Below are positions 28,251-37,141 of a DNA stretch of 64,000 nucleotides, piece by piece. The notes beneath the pieces are model-generated. The model was given only the letters and a program-made list of their open reading frames with translations, was not told the DNA's origin and did not search any database. The stretch is from Pseudoalteromonas shioyasakiensis (GTDB lineage Bacteria > Pseudomonadota > Gammaproteobacteria > Enterobacterales > Alteromonadaceae): the NCBI RefSeq assembly GCF_001550135.1, contig NZ_LRUE01000015.1, positions 558,001 through 622,000 on the forward strand, written 5' to 3'. Every line of letters starts with the position of its first letter. Position 1 is the first letter of the stretch. The translations under genes and the position numbers were made by a program.

Positions 28251-29786
28251 ATGAACACACATGATAACCTAACGCAATTAATAGAGTATACTTGTCAAAC
28301 TTATGCCGACCTTCCTGCCTATAACAGTGCAGGTAAAACACTCAGCTATGCCCAAGTTGAACAACAGTCTCGCTATTTGGCACAGTGGTTTCAACAACAA
28401 AGTGGTCTTGTTGCTGGAGACAGAATAGCCATTCAATTACCGAATATTGTTGATTACCCTATCGTTACCTATGCAGCATTTCGTGCAGGTTTAATCGTAG
28501 TCAATACCAACCCGCTTTATACTGCCCGTGAAATGCTACATCAGTTTAATGATGCAGATGTTAAAGCCATTGTTATTCTTGATGCTCTTGCCGATAAATT
28601 AGCAACGGTTATCAATGATACGTCAATCAAAACCGTTATTGTTGCAGCCGCGGTTGCTGAGCCGACATTGCAAGAGGGTCAATTTTCGTTAAACGAACTC
28701 ATTCGCCAAGGTGAAAGACTCGCCCCTCTTAATACTCATCAAGCCAGTCGTGATGATATTGCTGTTTTACAATACACCGGCGGTACCACTGGAGTTGCCA
28801 AAGCTGCGATGCTTAGTCATGGCAACATCTTAGCCAATGCCGAGCAAATGAATGAGCGCTTTGACGACATTTTAAAGCCAGGTCAAGAAACCGGTATTTG
28901 CCCGCTTCCGCTTTATCATATTTACGCCTTTACAGTGAATATGGTTGGCCTATTTGCCATGGGGCAATTTAACGTACTGATCCCAAATCCTCGTGATTTA
29001 GATGCGTTAGTTAAGCAAATCGAACCATTTGAGATTAATTACTTTTCAGGGATTAACACCTTATTTATTGGCTTGTGTATGCACCCAGGGTTTAGGGCAC
29101 TGAATTTTTCAAACCTAAAAATGACCGTTTCAGGGGGCGCAGCTTTAACACATGCTGCAGCTGATGCGTGGATGAATACCACAGGATGTACAATCACAGA
29201 AGGCTACGGCTTATCAGAAACCTCGCCTGTTGCAACCTTAAACGACTTTAAAAAAGAAGAAATTGGCAGCATTGGCCGCCCACTCTCAAACACTACTGTG
29301 GAAATTTGGGATGAAAACGACGAGCCTGTTGCTGACGGTGAGTCTGGCGAAATTGTTGTTAAAGGCCCGCAGGTGATGATGGGTTATTGGCAGCGCCAAG
29401 ATGAAACCGACAAATGTATGAAGCGAGGTTTTTTCAAAACCGGTGATGTGGGTCTAAAACTACCAAGTGGTAATTACAAAATTGTAGACCGTTTAAAAGA
29501 CATGATTATTGTTTCTGGCTTTAACGTGTACCCTAACGAAGTTGAAAACGTACTTTGTCAGCACCCAGCTATCTGTGAAGCAGCCGTTATTGGTGCAAAA
29601 GATGAAAAAACCGGTGAGCGTGTCTGTGCCTACATTACTTTAAAAGAGCAGATTGATGAGCAACAGGTGAGTGACTATTGCCGCGAAAACTTAAGTGCTT
29701 ACAAAGTGCCTAAATCAATCATTTTTATGGAACAATTGCCTAAATCGACGGTTGGCAAAATTCTACGTCGAGAATTACGCCAATAA
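28251..29786 (+). CDS. Long-chain fatty acid-CoA ligase (FadD-like)
   Basis: A 511-residue acyl-adenylate-forming enzyme. Motifs in order: the P-loop-like YTGGTTGVAKAAM, the A5 region TEGYGLSETSP, the A7 motif YFKTGDVG-like (FFKTGDVG), the hinge DRLKDMIIVSGFNVYPNEVE, and the catalytic A10 lysine in KSTVGKILRRELR. It activates a carboxylate to the CoA thioester using ATP; similarity to FadD suggests a fatty acid, but other carboxylic acids are possible. It is second in the SDR-ligase unit and is closed by a clear terminator. Its somewhat short length compared with E. coli FadD (561) is due to the N-terminus. Confidence 0.93.
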   Translation: MNTHDNLTQLIEYTCQTYADLPAYNSAGKTLSYAQVEQQSRYLAQWFQQQSGLVAGDRIAIQLPNIVDYPIVTYAAFRAGLIVVNTNPLYTAREMLHQFNDADVKAIVILDALADKLATVINDTSIKTVIVAAAVAEPTLQEGQFSLNELIRQGERLAPLNTHQASRDDIAVLQYTGGTTGVAKAAMLSHGNILANAEQMNERFDDILKPGQETGICPLPLYHIYAFTVNMVGLFAMGQFNVLIPNPRDLDALVKQIEPFEINYFSGINTLFIGLCMHPGFRALNFSNLKMTVSGGAALTHAAADAWMNTTGCTITEGYGLSETSPVATLNDFKKEEIGSIGRPLSNTTVEIWDENDEPVADGESGEIVVKGPQVMMGYWQRQDETDKCMKRGFFKTGDVGLKLPSGNYKIVDRLKDMIIVSGFNVYPNEVENVLCQHPAICEAAVIGAKDEKTGERVCAYITLKEQIDEQQVSDYCRENLSAYKVPKSIIFMEQLPKSTVGKILRRELRQ

Positions 29787-29834
29787 TAAAGCGATCGTTT
29801 TAGCCGCCTAACTGGTATAAAATAGTTATTAAAT

Positions 29835-29860
29835 AAAGCATACCGTTAGGTATGCTTTTT
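29835..29860 (+). terminator. Rho-independent terminator after the acyl-CoA ligase gene
   Basis: AAAGCATACC and GGTATGCTTT pair across a 4-nt GTTA loop, followed by T residues. An ATG at 29852 lies in this stem, which argues against it as a start codon. Confidence 0.85.
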
Positions 29861-29884
29861 AATTTAAGCGGTTTAAAGGTCATT

Positions 29885-30304
29885 ATGGAAAAGTTTATTA
29901 ATCACATTCAACTTGGTTACTTAGGTTTACTACCATTTTTAGGCTGCGTAGGTTGGCCACTTATTGCTGGAAGTAATGCCGTCAATTTAGACTTTTTCAC
30001 TTTTTATAGCATCGCTATTTTAGCCTTTATGGCTGGCAATTTATGGCATGCAGGTCAGCAAACGCATGCTGATGCTATTAAAGCAATTATTCCTATCTTA
30101 CCGATTGGCTTTTTAAGCTTTTTACCAGCAACTTGGACTCTAGTCTGGCTCGCAGCAAGTTTTTGGTTAGTGCTGTTATTTGAAAAAAGCTCACCGCAGT
30201 GGCAAACCTATCACGTTGATTATCAAAAAATGCGTTTTGTTTTAACGTCTGTGGTGTTTGTATGCCACATATTTGTAATTGGCATGAATATCTATCCTGA
30301 GTAG
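29885..30304 (+). CDS. DUF3429-type membrane protein
   Basis: 139 residues from ATG 29885, with AAAGG 6 nt upstream; an earlier in-frame ATG falls in a terminator hairpin. There are about five hydrophobic segments and a YQKMRFVLTSVVFVCH segment near the end, resembling DUF3429 proteins. It probably resides in the inner membrane. Function unknown. It begins a run of four same-strand genes that ends with the Gfo/Idh/MocA oxidoreductase. Confidence 0.75.
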   Translation: MEKFINHIQLGYLGLLPFLGCVGWPLIAGSNAVNLDFFTFYSIAILAFMAGNLWHAGQQTHADAIKAIIPILPIGFLSFLPATWTLVWLAASFWLVLLFEKSSPQWQTYHVDYQKMRFVLTSVVFVCHIFVIGMNIYPE

Positions 30305-30358
30305 CCCTTTTCTTGCGTTTGCGGTAACATCCGCGGCTCAGTTTTTTAAGGACTTGCT

Positions 30359-30730
30359 ATGATAGATCAACTGCGCGCTAAACTAGACCACCTTGGCGAA
30401 AATTACGTAGAAAAAAACGCTCACTTTAAAATAAAAGTGATCCCGTTTTTTTGTGCGATTCACATTAAAAAAGATCATAAAAACCAAGGCAATTTAAAGC
30501 TATATTCAAATCAGTTGATTGAAATATTTTTAGCTACCATGTTCTTGTTATTCGGCTTAATGCTTTTTGACACAGACGCGGGTTTTACCCATGGTCCTAT
30601 TCATATCGTTATTGCCGTATTGATTAGTTTTAACTTAATCTTTAAGCAAATAGCCATTGAAGGGCTTAAAACTCGCTTAGCCCTTTGCCCTGAAATCGCA
30701 CAAGAAACAGCGCCAGCACAAGGCAAATAA
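30359..30730 (+). CDS. Small hypothetical membrane protein
   Basis: 123 residues with a basic, soluble N-terminus (about 1-58), two hydrophobic helices (about 59-76 and 84-105) and a short tail. I do not recognise a family. A good SD (AAGGA) precedes the ATG and the next gene begins 4 bp after its stop, so it is a real gene in an operon with the BMT5-like protein. Confidence 0.7.
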   Translation: MIDQLRAKLDHLGENYVEKNAHFKIKVIPFFCAIHIKKDHKNQGNLKLYSNQLIEIFLATMFLLFGLMLFDTDAGFTHGPIHIVIAVLISFNLIFKQIAIEGLKTRLALCPEIAQETAPAQGK

Positions 30731-30734
30731 CAAC

Positions 30735-31535
30735 ATGTTTTTAGACCCTAGTTGGCGCATATTAACGGTTGGCGATGGTGATTTATCATTTTCACACTCT
30801 ATTGCGCGTTATATAAAACCGGCCAAGCTTGTTGCTTCAACTTATGATGATGCAAACACCATAGAACAAAAATATGCCGACAATGCACTTAGCGCCTTGC
30901 GACTACTTAACATTGAAACACTCACCGAGTTTGATGTAACAAAGCCAGACTCGTGGCAGCGCTTAGATGGCGCTTGTTTTGATGTGGTTATTTTTCAATT
31001 TCCACTTATACCCGCGTTTAAAGGTGAAGCTGCATTTAAAGCAAATACCCAACAAGGTGGTATGAATGTTTTAAACCGTGCTTTGTTGCATCGCTACCTA
31101 GACTACGCAAGCCAGTTCGCATTAGATAAAAACGGCCCAATGCTCTGCTACATCACCTCTAAGGATGTAAAACCTTACCGCGAATGGAATATTGAAGGCA
31201 GCTTAAATCAAGGGCTAAACTGCCATTATCTAGGGCAAATGCCATTCGATATTAATTTATTCCCAGGCTATAAAATTCGCAATGTAGACCGCGATAAACA
31301 CGTTAAAGACACCAGTGGCATTACCTATGTATTTAGCAAAAAAGCTGACAATAGCATTACTGTAAAGCTGACTTTACCCGCTTATTTAGGTGATAAACAC
31401 TGTGCATTATGCCGCGTAGGCCCTTATATGGCTCAAGAAGATGAAGACAAACATTTGTTAAGCAAAAAACATAAACAAATGGAAAAGTTTGAACAGGATT
31501 GGCAAGCATGGCTTGCACAAAACAGCGAGGAGTAA
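30735..31535 (+). CDS. BMT5-like Rossmann-fold methyltransferase with C-terminal C2H2-type zinc-finger pattern
   Basis: 266 residues. The N-terminal two thirds show the signature of the DUF2431/BMT5-like family, whose yeast member is the 25S rRNA uridine-N3 methyltransferase: VGDGDLSFSHSIA at about 11-23, YDD after strand 2, and DVVIFQFPLIP near the putative active site. SAM-dependent methylation is therefore plausible; the bacterial target is unknown. The C-terminus holds Cys223-x2-Cys226-x13-His240-x5-His246 followed by KQMEKFEQ, the pattern of a U1/matrin-type C2H2 zinc finger, which often binds RNA in eukaryotes. It is third of a four-gene run, 4 bp after the previous gene and 2 bp before the next. 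Confidence 0.82.
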   Translation: MFLDPSWRILTVGDGDLSFSHSIARYIKPAKLVASTYDDANTIEQKYADNALSALRLLNIETLTEFDVTKPDSWQRLDGACFDVVIFQFPLIPAFKGEAAFKANTQQGGMNVLNRALLHRYLDYASQFALDKNGPMLCYITSKDVKPYREWNIEGSLNQGLNCHYLGQMPFDINLFPGYKIRNVDRDKHVKDTSGITYVFSKKADNSITVKLTLPAYLGDKHCALCRVGPYMAQEDEDKHLLSKKHKQMEKFEQDWQAWLAQNSEE

Positions 31536-31537
31536 CC

Positions 31538-32524
31538 ATGAACTTTGTGATTGTAGGTACCAATTTTATAAGCGATACACTACTGAGTGCAGCTAAACAA
31601 ATTGAACAATTCTCCTTATATGGTGTGTGCTCTCGAGAGCAGCAAACAGGCGAGGCTTTCCTTGCAAAGCACGATGCTCAAAAGGCTAAGGTGTTTACCA
31701 ATATTGAGCAAGTATGCGAAGACCCATTAGTCGATGCCGTCTACATTGCTGCGCCAAATAGCTTACACAAAGACTATGCTGTAATGTGTTTAAAAGCCGG
31801 TAAACATGTTTTAGGTGAAAAGCCTTCGGCTGCTAATAGTAAAGAACTTGAGGCCATCATTCAGGCGGCCAAAACACATCAACGCTTATACATGGAAGCG
31901 ATGATGACCACCCATTTACCAAACTTCGCACGCTTAAAAAATGCAATTGCAAAGATTGGCACACCCCGCAAATATATTGGTCAATATAGTCAGTACTCAT
32001 CACGTTACGATAAATATAAAAATGGCGAGCGACCAAATACTTTCTTGCCAGAATTTGCTAACGGTGCATTAGTCGATTTAGGTATCTATCCGCTGTATAT
32101 TTTACTCGCATTATGGGGCGCGCCTCAGATTGTAAAAGCCAGCGGCGTGTTACTTGAGACCGGCGTTGATGTAGCTGGCGATGTATTATTAAATTACGCA
32201 GATAAGCAAGCGGTGATCAGCTATTCGAAAATCTCGCAAGGCGATAATTTTACTGAGATACAAGGTGAAAAAGGCCGTATTCGTATAGAAGCAGTCTCTT
32301 TATTAAAGCGTATGCAATACATAGGTAACGATGGCACGGTTGAAGAACTCTCTGAGCCATTTGATGAACACTTTATGCGCCATGAAGTAAGCCACTTTAT
32401 TCAAGCAGCGAATGCCGGACAAATTGAGTCTTCAGTTAATACTCATACGCTGTCAAAACAAGTTATGGCGGTGCTTGATGAAGCGCGAAGCCAACTTGGC
32501 GTTGTGTACCCCGCCGACCAATAA
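31538..32524 (+). CDS. Gfo/Idh/MocA-family NAD(P)-dependent oxidoreductase
   Basis: 328 residues from ATG 31538, which follows the previous stop by 2 bp and has GAGG upstream; a longer frame extends back into the preceding gene and is unlikely. The N-terminal Rossmann domain has VIVGTNFISD, a slightly degenerate glycine motif, AVYIAAPNSLHKDYA, and the conserved GKHVLGEKPSA (EKP). The C-terminal domain is the usual open beta sheet, with DLGIYPLYIL. It is probably a sugar or cyclitol dehydrogenase-like enzyme; substrate unknown. Last gene of the four-gene run, followed by a terminator. Confidence 0.9.
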   Translation: MNFVIVGTNFISDTLLSAAKQIEQFSLYGVCSREQQTGEAFLAKHDAQKAKVFTNIEQVCEDPLVDAVYIAAPNSLHKDYAVMCLKAGKHVLGEKPSAANSKELEAIIQAAKTHQRLYMEAMMTTHLPNFARLKNAIAKIGTPRKYIGQYSQYSSRYDKYKNGERPNTFLPEFANGALVDLGIYPLYILLALWGAPQIVKASGVLLETGVDVAGDVLLNYADKQAVISYSKISQGDNFTEIQGEKGRIRIEAVSLLKRMQYIGNDGTVEELSEPFDEHFMRHEVSHFIQAANAGQIESSVNTHTLSKQVMAVLDEARSQLGVVYPADQ

Positions 32525-32534
32525 ATTTAATATT

Positions 32535-32558
32535 CAAGGGCAGTTGACACTGCCCTTG
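32535..32558 (+). terminator. Terminator after the Gfo/Idh/MocA gene
   Basis: CAAGGGCAGT pairs perfectly with ACTGCCCTTG across TGAC; a T-rich tail follows. Confidence 0.8.
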
Positions 32559-32684
32559 TCATTTTAAGCCTCTTTATTACAAGCTTAAATGATGACCTCT
32601 AATTAACTTACTCGTAATTTTTATTGAAATTAGATTTTTGTACTATGGTTAATAATATTTACTTTCAATGAGAAGGGTAATATT

Positions 32685-34361
32685 TTGACTATTCGCTTTT
32701 TACTCAGAGCTGTTTTCACAGCAACCATTGCCCTTGCAGCAGGCCTACTCCTCATTATTCTATTTTTGCAATCAGGCCAAGACGAAAGTATGGAGTCGGC
32801 CCAACAGCGTTATGAACTAAGTCATCTTGCTAAGTTTTCATCTTCAAACTCGATTCACCTTACAGAACTTGCTCGTCAACATGTTGTAACCTTAGATCCT
32901 CGCTATGAAGCTGAATACCACCAGCTTGTTGATCAAATTCAAGGAAAAGCTGCTTGGCTAAATGGTGAAAAGAAAAGTTATGAACAGCGTTTGAGAGCGT
33001 TTAATGTGGCTGCTGATGATTTAGCCCTCTTGCAAAAATCTAACGACTTATCACTTAAATTAGTTGAAACAGAAGAAAAAGCATTTAGCTTGGTCAGTGA
33101 TTTGCTTGGCCGAGATACCAATAACTTAACCCCTAGCGAGCATAAAAGGTGGGTGCAAGCTATCGAGCTTTTAACCAACGATGCTTACATGGCAGAAGTT
33201 GAGAAAATTCAGCAACCTGTGCAAGCGTTTTTAAGCTCTATTGAGAAAAAAAGTGCGGCTGAAGTCAAAGGAAATCACGACCGTGTGGTTACCTTGAGTT
33301 TAATTAGCACAGTTTTAGTCCTGACTATTATTGCTACCTTGATATTGTGTTACTGGCAATTAGAGAAAAAGGTAATTAAAGCAACCCATGCCTTGATTGC
33401 TGAAGCCAAGCGTATCTCTGAAGGGGATCTATCTCGTTATATTGACCACAAAGCCGATGACGAAATAGGCCAGCTTGCGAGCAGCTTTAATATTATGGTT
33501 GATAAGCTATCTCAGCTTCTTAAAGAGATACATGATCAATCAGAGCAAGCGCAAGTGGCAGCAAAAAGCCTAGATGAAATTTCACAGCAAGCTAAAACGC
33601 TAAATGATATTCAAAGCCAAGCGATTGAGGTGATTTCAAGCTCAGTCTATGAAAACTCAACGGCCGTTAAAGAAGTGTCTCAAAACTGTGCAGAAGCGGC
33701 AAGCAGTGCCACCGCAGCTAATCAGAAAACCCAAGAAGGTCTACAGGTTGTACAACAAGGAGTTAGCTCTGTTGAATCAGTGGCCGATACACTCACCAAA
33801 TCACTAACAGACCTTAACCAACTCGAGTCCTCTGTGAATGAAGTCACGGTTATTTTAAGTGTTATCAGTAATATAGCCGAACAAACTAATTTATTGGCAC
33901 TTAATGCCGCAATCGAAGCTGCGAGAGCAGGTGAACAAGGCCGAGGTTTTGCCGTTGTTGCTGATGAGGTAAGAACTTTGGCTAGTCGCACACAAAGCTC
34001 TACTCTTGAGATCCAAGATAAAATTGACTCATTACAATCTGCAACCAATGCTGTGACGCAGAGGATACGCTCTAGCGATAATCAAATTAAAGAAGCGGTG
34101 ATAAACTCAGAAAAAGTGGGCCATATGCTCGATGAAATTAGCATACAAGCAAAAGCCATTTCTGATGCCAATATGACCATAGCTTCTGCATCTGAGCAGC
34201 AATCTCAAGTAACAGAAGAAATCGCCCAGCGTTTAAACGAAGTACAAGACACCAGTCGAAAGTCGCAGCAACAAACGCAAAGCATTTCGGACTCATCGAG
34301 TAAGCTGGCTAACTTGGCGAATAACTTAAACGGGCAAATTAATCGCTTTAAATTAAGCTAG
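32685..34361 (+). CDS. Methyl-accepting chemotaxis protein
   Basis: A 558-residue chemoreceptor with a TTG start (AAGGG 7 nt upstream). It has an N-terminal helix (about 5-28), a helical periplasmic sensor (about 30-200), a second helix (about 205-225), HAMP, and the signalling domain with the tip motif [20 protein letters not shown]. The sensor domain is helix-rich and not of the Cache type. Monocistronic, with a bidirectional terminator shared with the TonB receptor on the other strand. Ligand unknown. Confidence 0.93.
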   Translation: MTIRFLLRAVFTATIALAAGLLLIILFLQSGQDESMESAQQRYELSHLAKFSSSNSIHLTELARQHVVTLDPRYEAEYHQLVDQIQGKAAWLNGEKKSYEQRLRAFNVAADDLALLQKSNDLSLKLVETEEKAFSLVSDLLGRDTNNLTPSEHKRWVQAIELLTNDAYMAEVEKIQQPVQAFLSSIEKKSAAEVKGNHDRVVTLSLISTVLVLTIIATLILCYWQLEKKVIKATHALIAEAKRISEGDLSRYIDHKADDEIGQLASSFNIMVDKLSQLLKEIHDQSEQAQVAAKSLDEISQQAKTLNDIQSQAIEVISSSVYENSTAVKEVSQNCAEAASSATAANQKTQEGLQVVQQGVSSVESVADTLTKSLTDLNQLESSVNEVTVILSVISNIAEQTNLLALNAAIEAARAGEQGRGFAVVADEVRTLASRTQSSTLEIQDKIDSLQSATNAVTQRIRSSDNQIKEAVINSEKVGHMLDEISIQAKAISDANMTIASASEQQSQVTEEIAQRLNEVQDTSRKSQQQTQSISDSSSKLANLANNLNGQINRFKLS

Positions 34362-34385
34362 TCGCTGATCAAGCTCAGCGACTAG
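34358..34385. terminator. Bidirectional terminator between chemoreceptor and TonB receptor genes
   Basis: CTAGTCGCTGA and TCAGCGACTAG pair perfectly across a 6-nt loop. The hairpin includes the chemoreceptor stop codon and lies 9 bp past the receptor stop on the other strand. Confidence 0.75.
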
Positions 34386-34393
34386 CGATTAGT

Positions 34394-36445
34394 TTAAAAT
34401 CGGTAAGTAACAGATGCACCGATAGTTTGCGGGTTAACCACTGCCACATAGCCTTGTGGGTAACGACCACTGACAGGTTCTTGTGAGGTATATGCTTCTT
34501 CATCTAAGGCGTTGTTGATGAAGGCACTTATCAACCATTGTTCAGTATCATAAGTCATCGATAAACGCGTAATGGTGTAATCACCTGCAACGCGCTCTTC
34601 TGTGTTTGTTAAGTCGCCATAAAACTCATCAACATAATTGGCACTTAAATTCACTTTTAGACTATCGGTAAACCAATGCGACAGACCTAAACTCGCCGTT
34701 AACTCCGGTGCAGAGTTTAAATCATTGCCAACGGCATCAGGAAAGGCTGATGATTCATCAATTTTAGTTTTCAATAAACCGAAACCGCCATGTAACTGCC
34801 ACTGATCGCCCAACATGCTGTAAGCTTCAACTTCTAAACCATAGCTATGAGCATCTTCAATATTAGTGATTTTACGTGCTGAGCTAAGCGCTTGATAACC
34901 GTTGAAGTTATTGTAAAACACATTAGCACTGATATTCATGTCACCATTATTTAAAACGCTGCGCGAACCAATTTCATAGGTATTAACGGTTTCTTCGTCG
35001 TAGTAGTAATAATCTTCAGCAGTAAAATCGAGTGCGCCACCACCCGCGTTGTAGCCACGACGTGCACTAGCAAATAATGTCGTTTCGTCACTAATATCAT
35101 ATTGAATCGCGAGCTTTGGTAAACGAAGTGTGTGTGAATTATCAAGTTGCTCAACGAGCATATCACCACGAAATGCCATATTGAAATTACGTAATTGTTC
35201 TTCACGCTCAATACGCAGACCCGCTGTTAATGTTAATTCGCGGCTTAGGTTAAAGCTTGTTTCACCATAGACTGCGGTCGATTTACTGCTATCGTCGCCG
35301 TAATAGTTTGTTGCTCCCACACTTTCAAAGTCTTGGTCACGATCAAAGTAAGCAAGACCAATGAAGCCTGAGTAAAAATCATTGCTTAAACCAAAGTTAA
35401 GTTTAGAATCTACAGTGATATTACTCTCATCCATTGATACGTCAGATTCTGCGCTTTCAAGTGGCTCGTATGCTTCAAAGCCCCATTTGTAATCCATGTA
35501 AGCAACTAAAACATCTAACGATAAATCATCGTTAATCTTGTAATCAACATTTACTTGCGTGGTTTCAGATTCAGTATCCATAATACGTTGATATAGCGGC
35601 TCATAATCAAATGGCTCATCCGCTAAAAAGTATTTACGACCCGAATTACCTTCTTCACTGTAAGTTGAATAAGTTAGCTGTACAGCAAGATCTTCATTTG
35701 GTGTGTAAAGTAATTTAGCGCGTGTGCTGCTGGTATTTAGCTTGTTTAATTCACGATCAGTTGGATTTGTTTCGTATACCGGTGGATTCGAAAACGTTTC
35801 GCCATCAACATACTGAGTTGATAAACGAAATGCTAATACATCTTCAACTAACGCCCCTGATACCACTGCGGCAGTATCTAGGTAGCTATCTTGGTTACGA
35901 TAACCGACACGTACTGCTCCTTCAAATTCTTGAGTAGGTGCTTTTGTTGTCATGTAGACAGCCCCCGCAATACTGTTACGACCATTACTGGTTGATTGCG
36001 GCCCTCGGTAAACTTCAATTTGTTCTACATCCCACAGACCCGTATCACCGGTTAAATCGGCTACAAACGGTTGGCTAACACCATCAATCAAGGTTGAAAC
36101 ACGAGCCTTTGAGCCACCACTAAATGAGTTAAAACCTGTTGCACCACCATTACCAGATACGCCTCGCATATCTGGCACCGAGCCTGTTAAAACTACAACG
36201 TTCGCCATTTCTGATAGTGCTTCAGATATCGACGCAAGTTGGCCGTTTTCTAAAAGCGACTTATCAACAACCGCCACTGACGACATGGTCTCTTTAAGTG
36301 ACTTCTCTGTTTTTTCACCTGTAACAACAATGGTATCCATGGATTTTCGACTGCTTTGGTCGTCAGCCCATGCTGAGCCTTGCGTAACAAGTAATGATGT
36401 AAGCATAACTTTGGTGAGTGAATTAAGTTTAAATGCAGTAGCCAA
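34394..36445 (-). CDS. TonB-dependent outer-membrane receptor (probable iron/siderophore)
   Basis: A 683-residue receptor read from a TTG at 36445 with AAGGA just upstream. Signal peptide to about GSAWA-DDQS, a TonB-box-like DTIVVTGE, a plug domain (about 50-160, VEVYRGPQSTSNGRNSIAGAV) and a 22-strand-type barrel ending in a terminal aromatic (ASVTYRF). It is divergent from a three-gene unit ending in a PepSY membrane protein, an arrangement common for siderophore or other iron chelate uptake. The 147-bp gap contains a TGATAAC half-site on the minus strand, but no full Fur box that I would stand behind. Confidence 0.9.
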   Translation of the reverse strand: MATAFKLNSLTKVMLTSLLVTQGSAWADDQSSRKSMDTIVVTGEKTEKSLKETMSSVAVVDKSLLENGQLASISEALSEMANVVVLTGSVPDMRGVSGNGGATGFNSFSGGSKARVSTLIDGVSQPFVADLTGDTGLWDVEQIEVYRGPQSTSNGRNSIAGAVYMTTKAPTQEFEGAVRVGYRNQDSYLDTAAVVSGALVEDVLAFRLSTQYVDGETFSNPPVYETNPTDRELNKLNTSSTRAKLLYTPNEDLAVQLTYSTYSEEGNSGRKYFLADEPFDYEPLYQRIMDTESETTQVNVDYKINDDLSLDVLVAYMDYKWGFEAYEPLESAESDVSMDESNITVDSKLNFGLSNDFYSGFIGLAYFDRDQDFESVGATNYYGDDSSKSTAVYGETSFNLSRELTLTAGLRIEREEQLRNFNMAFRGDMLVEQLDNSHTLRLPKLAIQYDISDETTLFASARRGYNAGGGALDFTAEDYYYYDEETVNTYEIGSRSVLNNGDMNISANVFYNNFNGYQALSSARKITNIEDAHSYGLEVEAYSMLGDQWQLHGGFGLLKTKIDESSAFPDAVGNDLNSAPELTASLGLSHWFTDSLKVNLSANYVDEFYGDLTNTEERVAGDYTITRLSMTYDTEQWLISAFINNALDEEAYTSQEPVSGRYPQGYVAVVNPQTIGASVTYRF

Positions 36446-36592
36446 TGTCCTTTCCCCGTAAGAGATTATTAGAATTAAACAAATTAAGTTTGATAAAAAA
36501 GCGCTAGGAAATTAACACAAGCTTAATGATATTGCAATTGAGTTTAGTTATCATTTACAATTACATTTAACATCAGCTACAACTATAATCTT

Positions 36593-36847
36593 ATGCTCAT
36601 TTTTACCGTTACCCTGCTTGTCGTTTTCGCTGTCAGTATTTTCTACTGCACCAGAAAGCAGCAGCGATTCTTAAAAAAACCAATTAAAAAACAATGGAGA
36701 TTACTTTCAATTACGTTAACCGTTTGCGCACTAATACTTGCCCTTCAACAGTTTTCAACCACGGCAACCGTGTTCTTCATCATCTTTAGCATCATGCTAA
36801 TGTTGATGCTGATCCCTTTTATTAGCCTGCTGCAAAGAAAAGGATAA
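36593..36847 (+). CDS. Small membrane protein of the PepSY iron-uptake group
   Basis: 84 residues with two or three hydrophobic helices separated by a basic loop (RKQQRFLKKPIKKQ). It is similar in size and place to the small DUF3325-type proteins found beside PepSY proteins in siderophore loci, but the sequence alone does not settle the family. The next gene starts 3 bp after its stop. No convincing SD; transcription must start in the 147-bp region shared with the divergent receptor. Confidence 0.65.
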   Translation: MLIFTVTLLVVFAVSIFYCTRKQQRFLKKPIKKQWRLLSITLTVCALILALQQFSTTATVFFIIFSIMLMLMLIPFISLLQRKG

Positions 36848-36850
36848 TTC

Positions 36851-37141
36851 ATGACAAGCTCATCTAAACGCCAGCCGACTTGGTTAGGAAAAACCCTAGC
36901 AGGTACATTCTTAGGGCTGGCACTCTCATTTATTTTCGTTGCTTTTTTTGCTTGGTATGGCCCAGGAGGCATTGATGCTCGCGATAAAGTGCAATTTAAC
37001 ATGTGGATGATCACGCCTGTTTGGCTAACCATTTTTAGTTTTAGTTATTTATTCAACTCAGCAAAACAAGCGTGGCTTATCCTTGGCAGCTTAACTTTGC
37101 TGCTTTATGGCGTGTTTTTTATGCTAAGGAGTGCCTCATGA
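36851..37141 (+). CDS. Small membrane protein of the PepSY iron-uptake group
   Basis: 96 residues with three hydrophobic segments and a WYGPGGIDARDKVQFNMW loop between the first two. Small proteins like this are often annotated as 'iron transporter' in Alteromonadales and accompany PepSY proteins. AAAGGA precedes the ATG. Its stop overlaps the PepSY start as ATGA, so translation is coupled. Confidence 0.7.
   Translation: MTSSSKRQPTWLGKTLAGTFLGLALSFIFVAFFAWYGPGGIDARDKVQFNMWMITPVWLTIFSFSYLFNSAKQAWLILGSLTLLLYGVFFMLRSAS

Noticed and set aside
36446..36592. Possible Fur box between the TonB receptor and the PepSY group
   Set aside because: Only one TGATAAC half-site is good; the other half matches the consensus at about four of seven positions.
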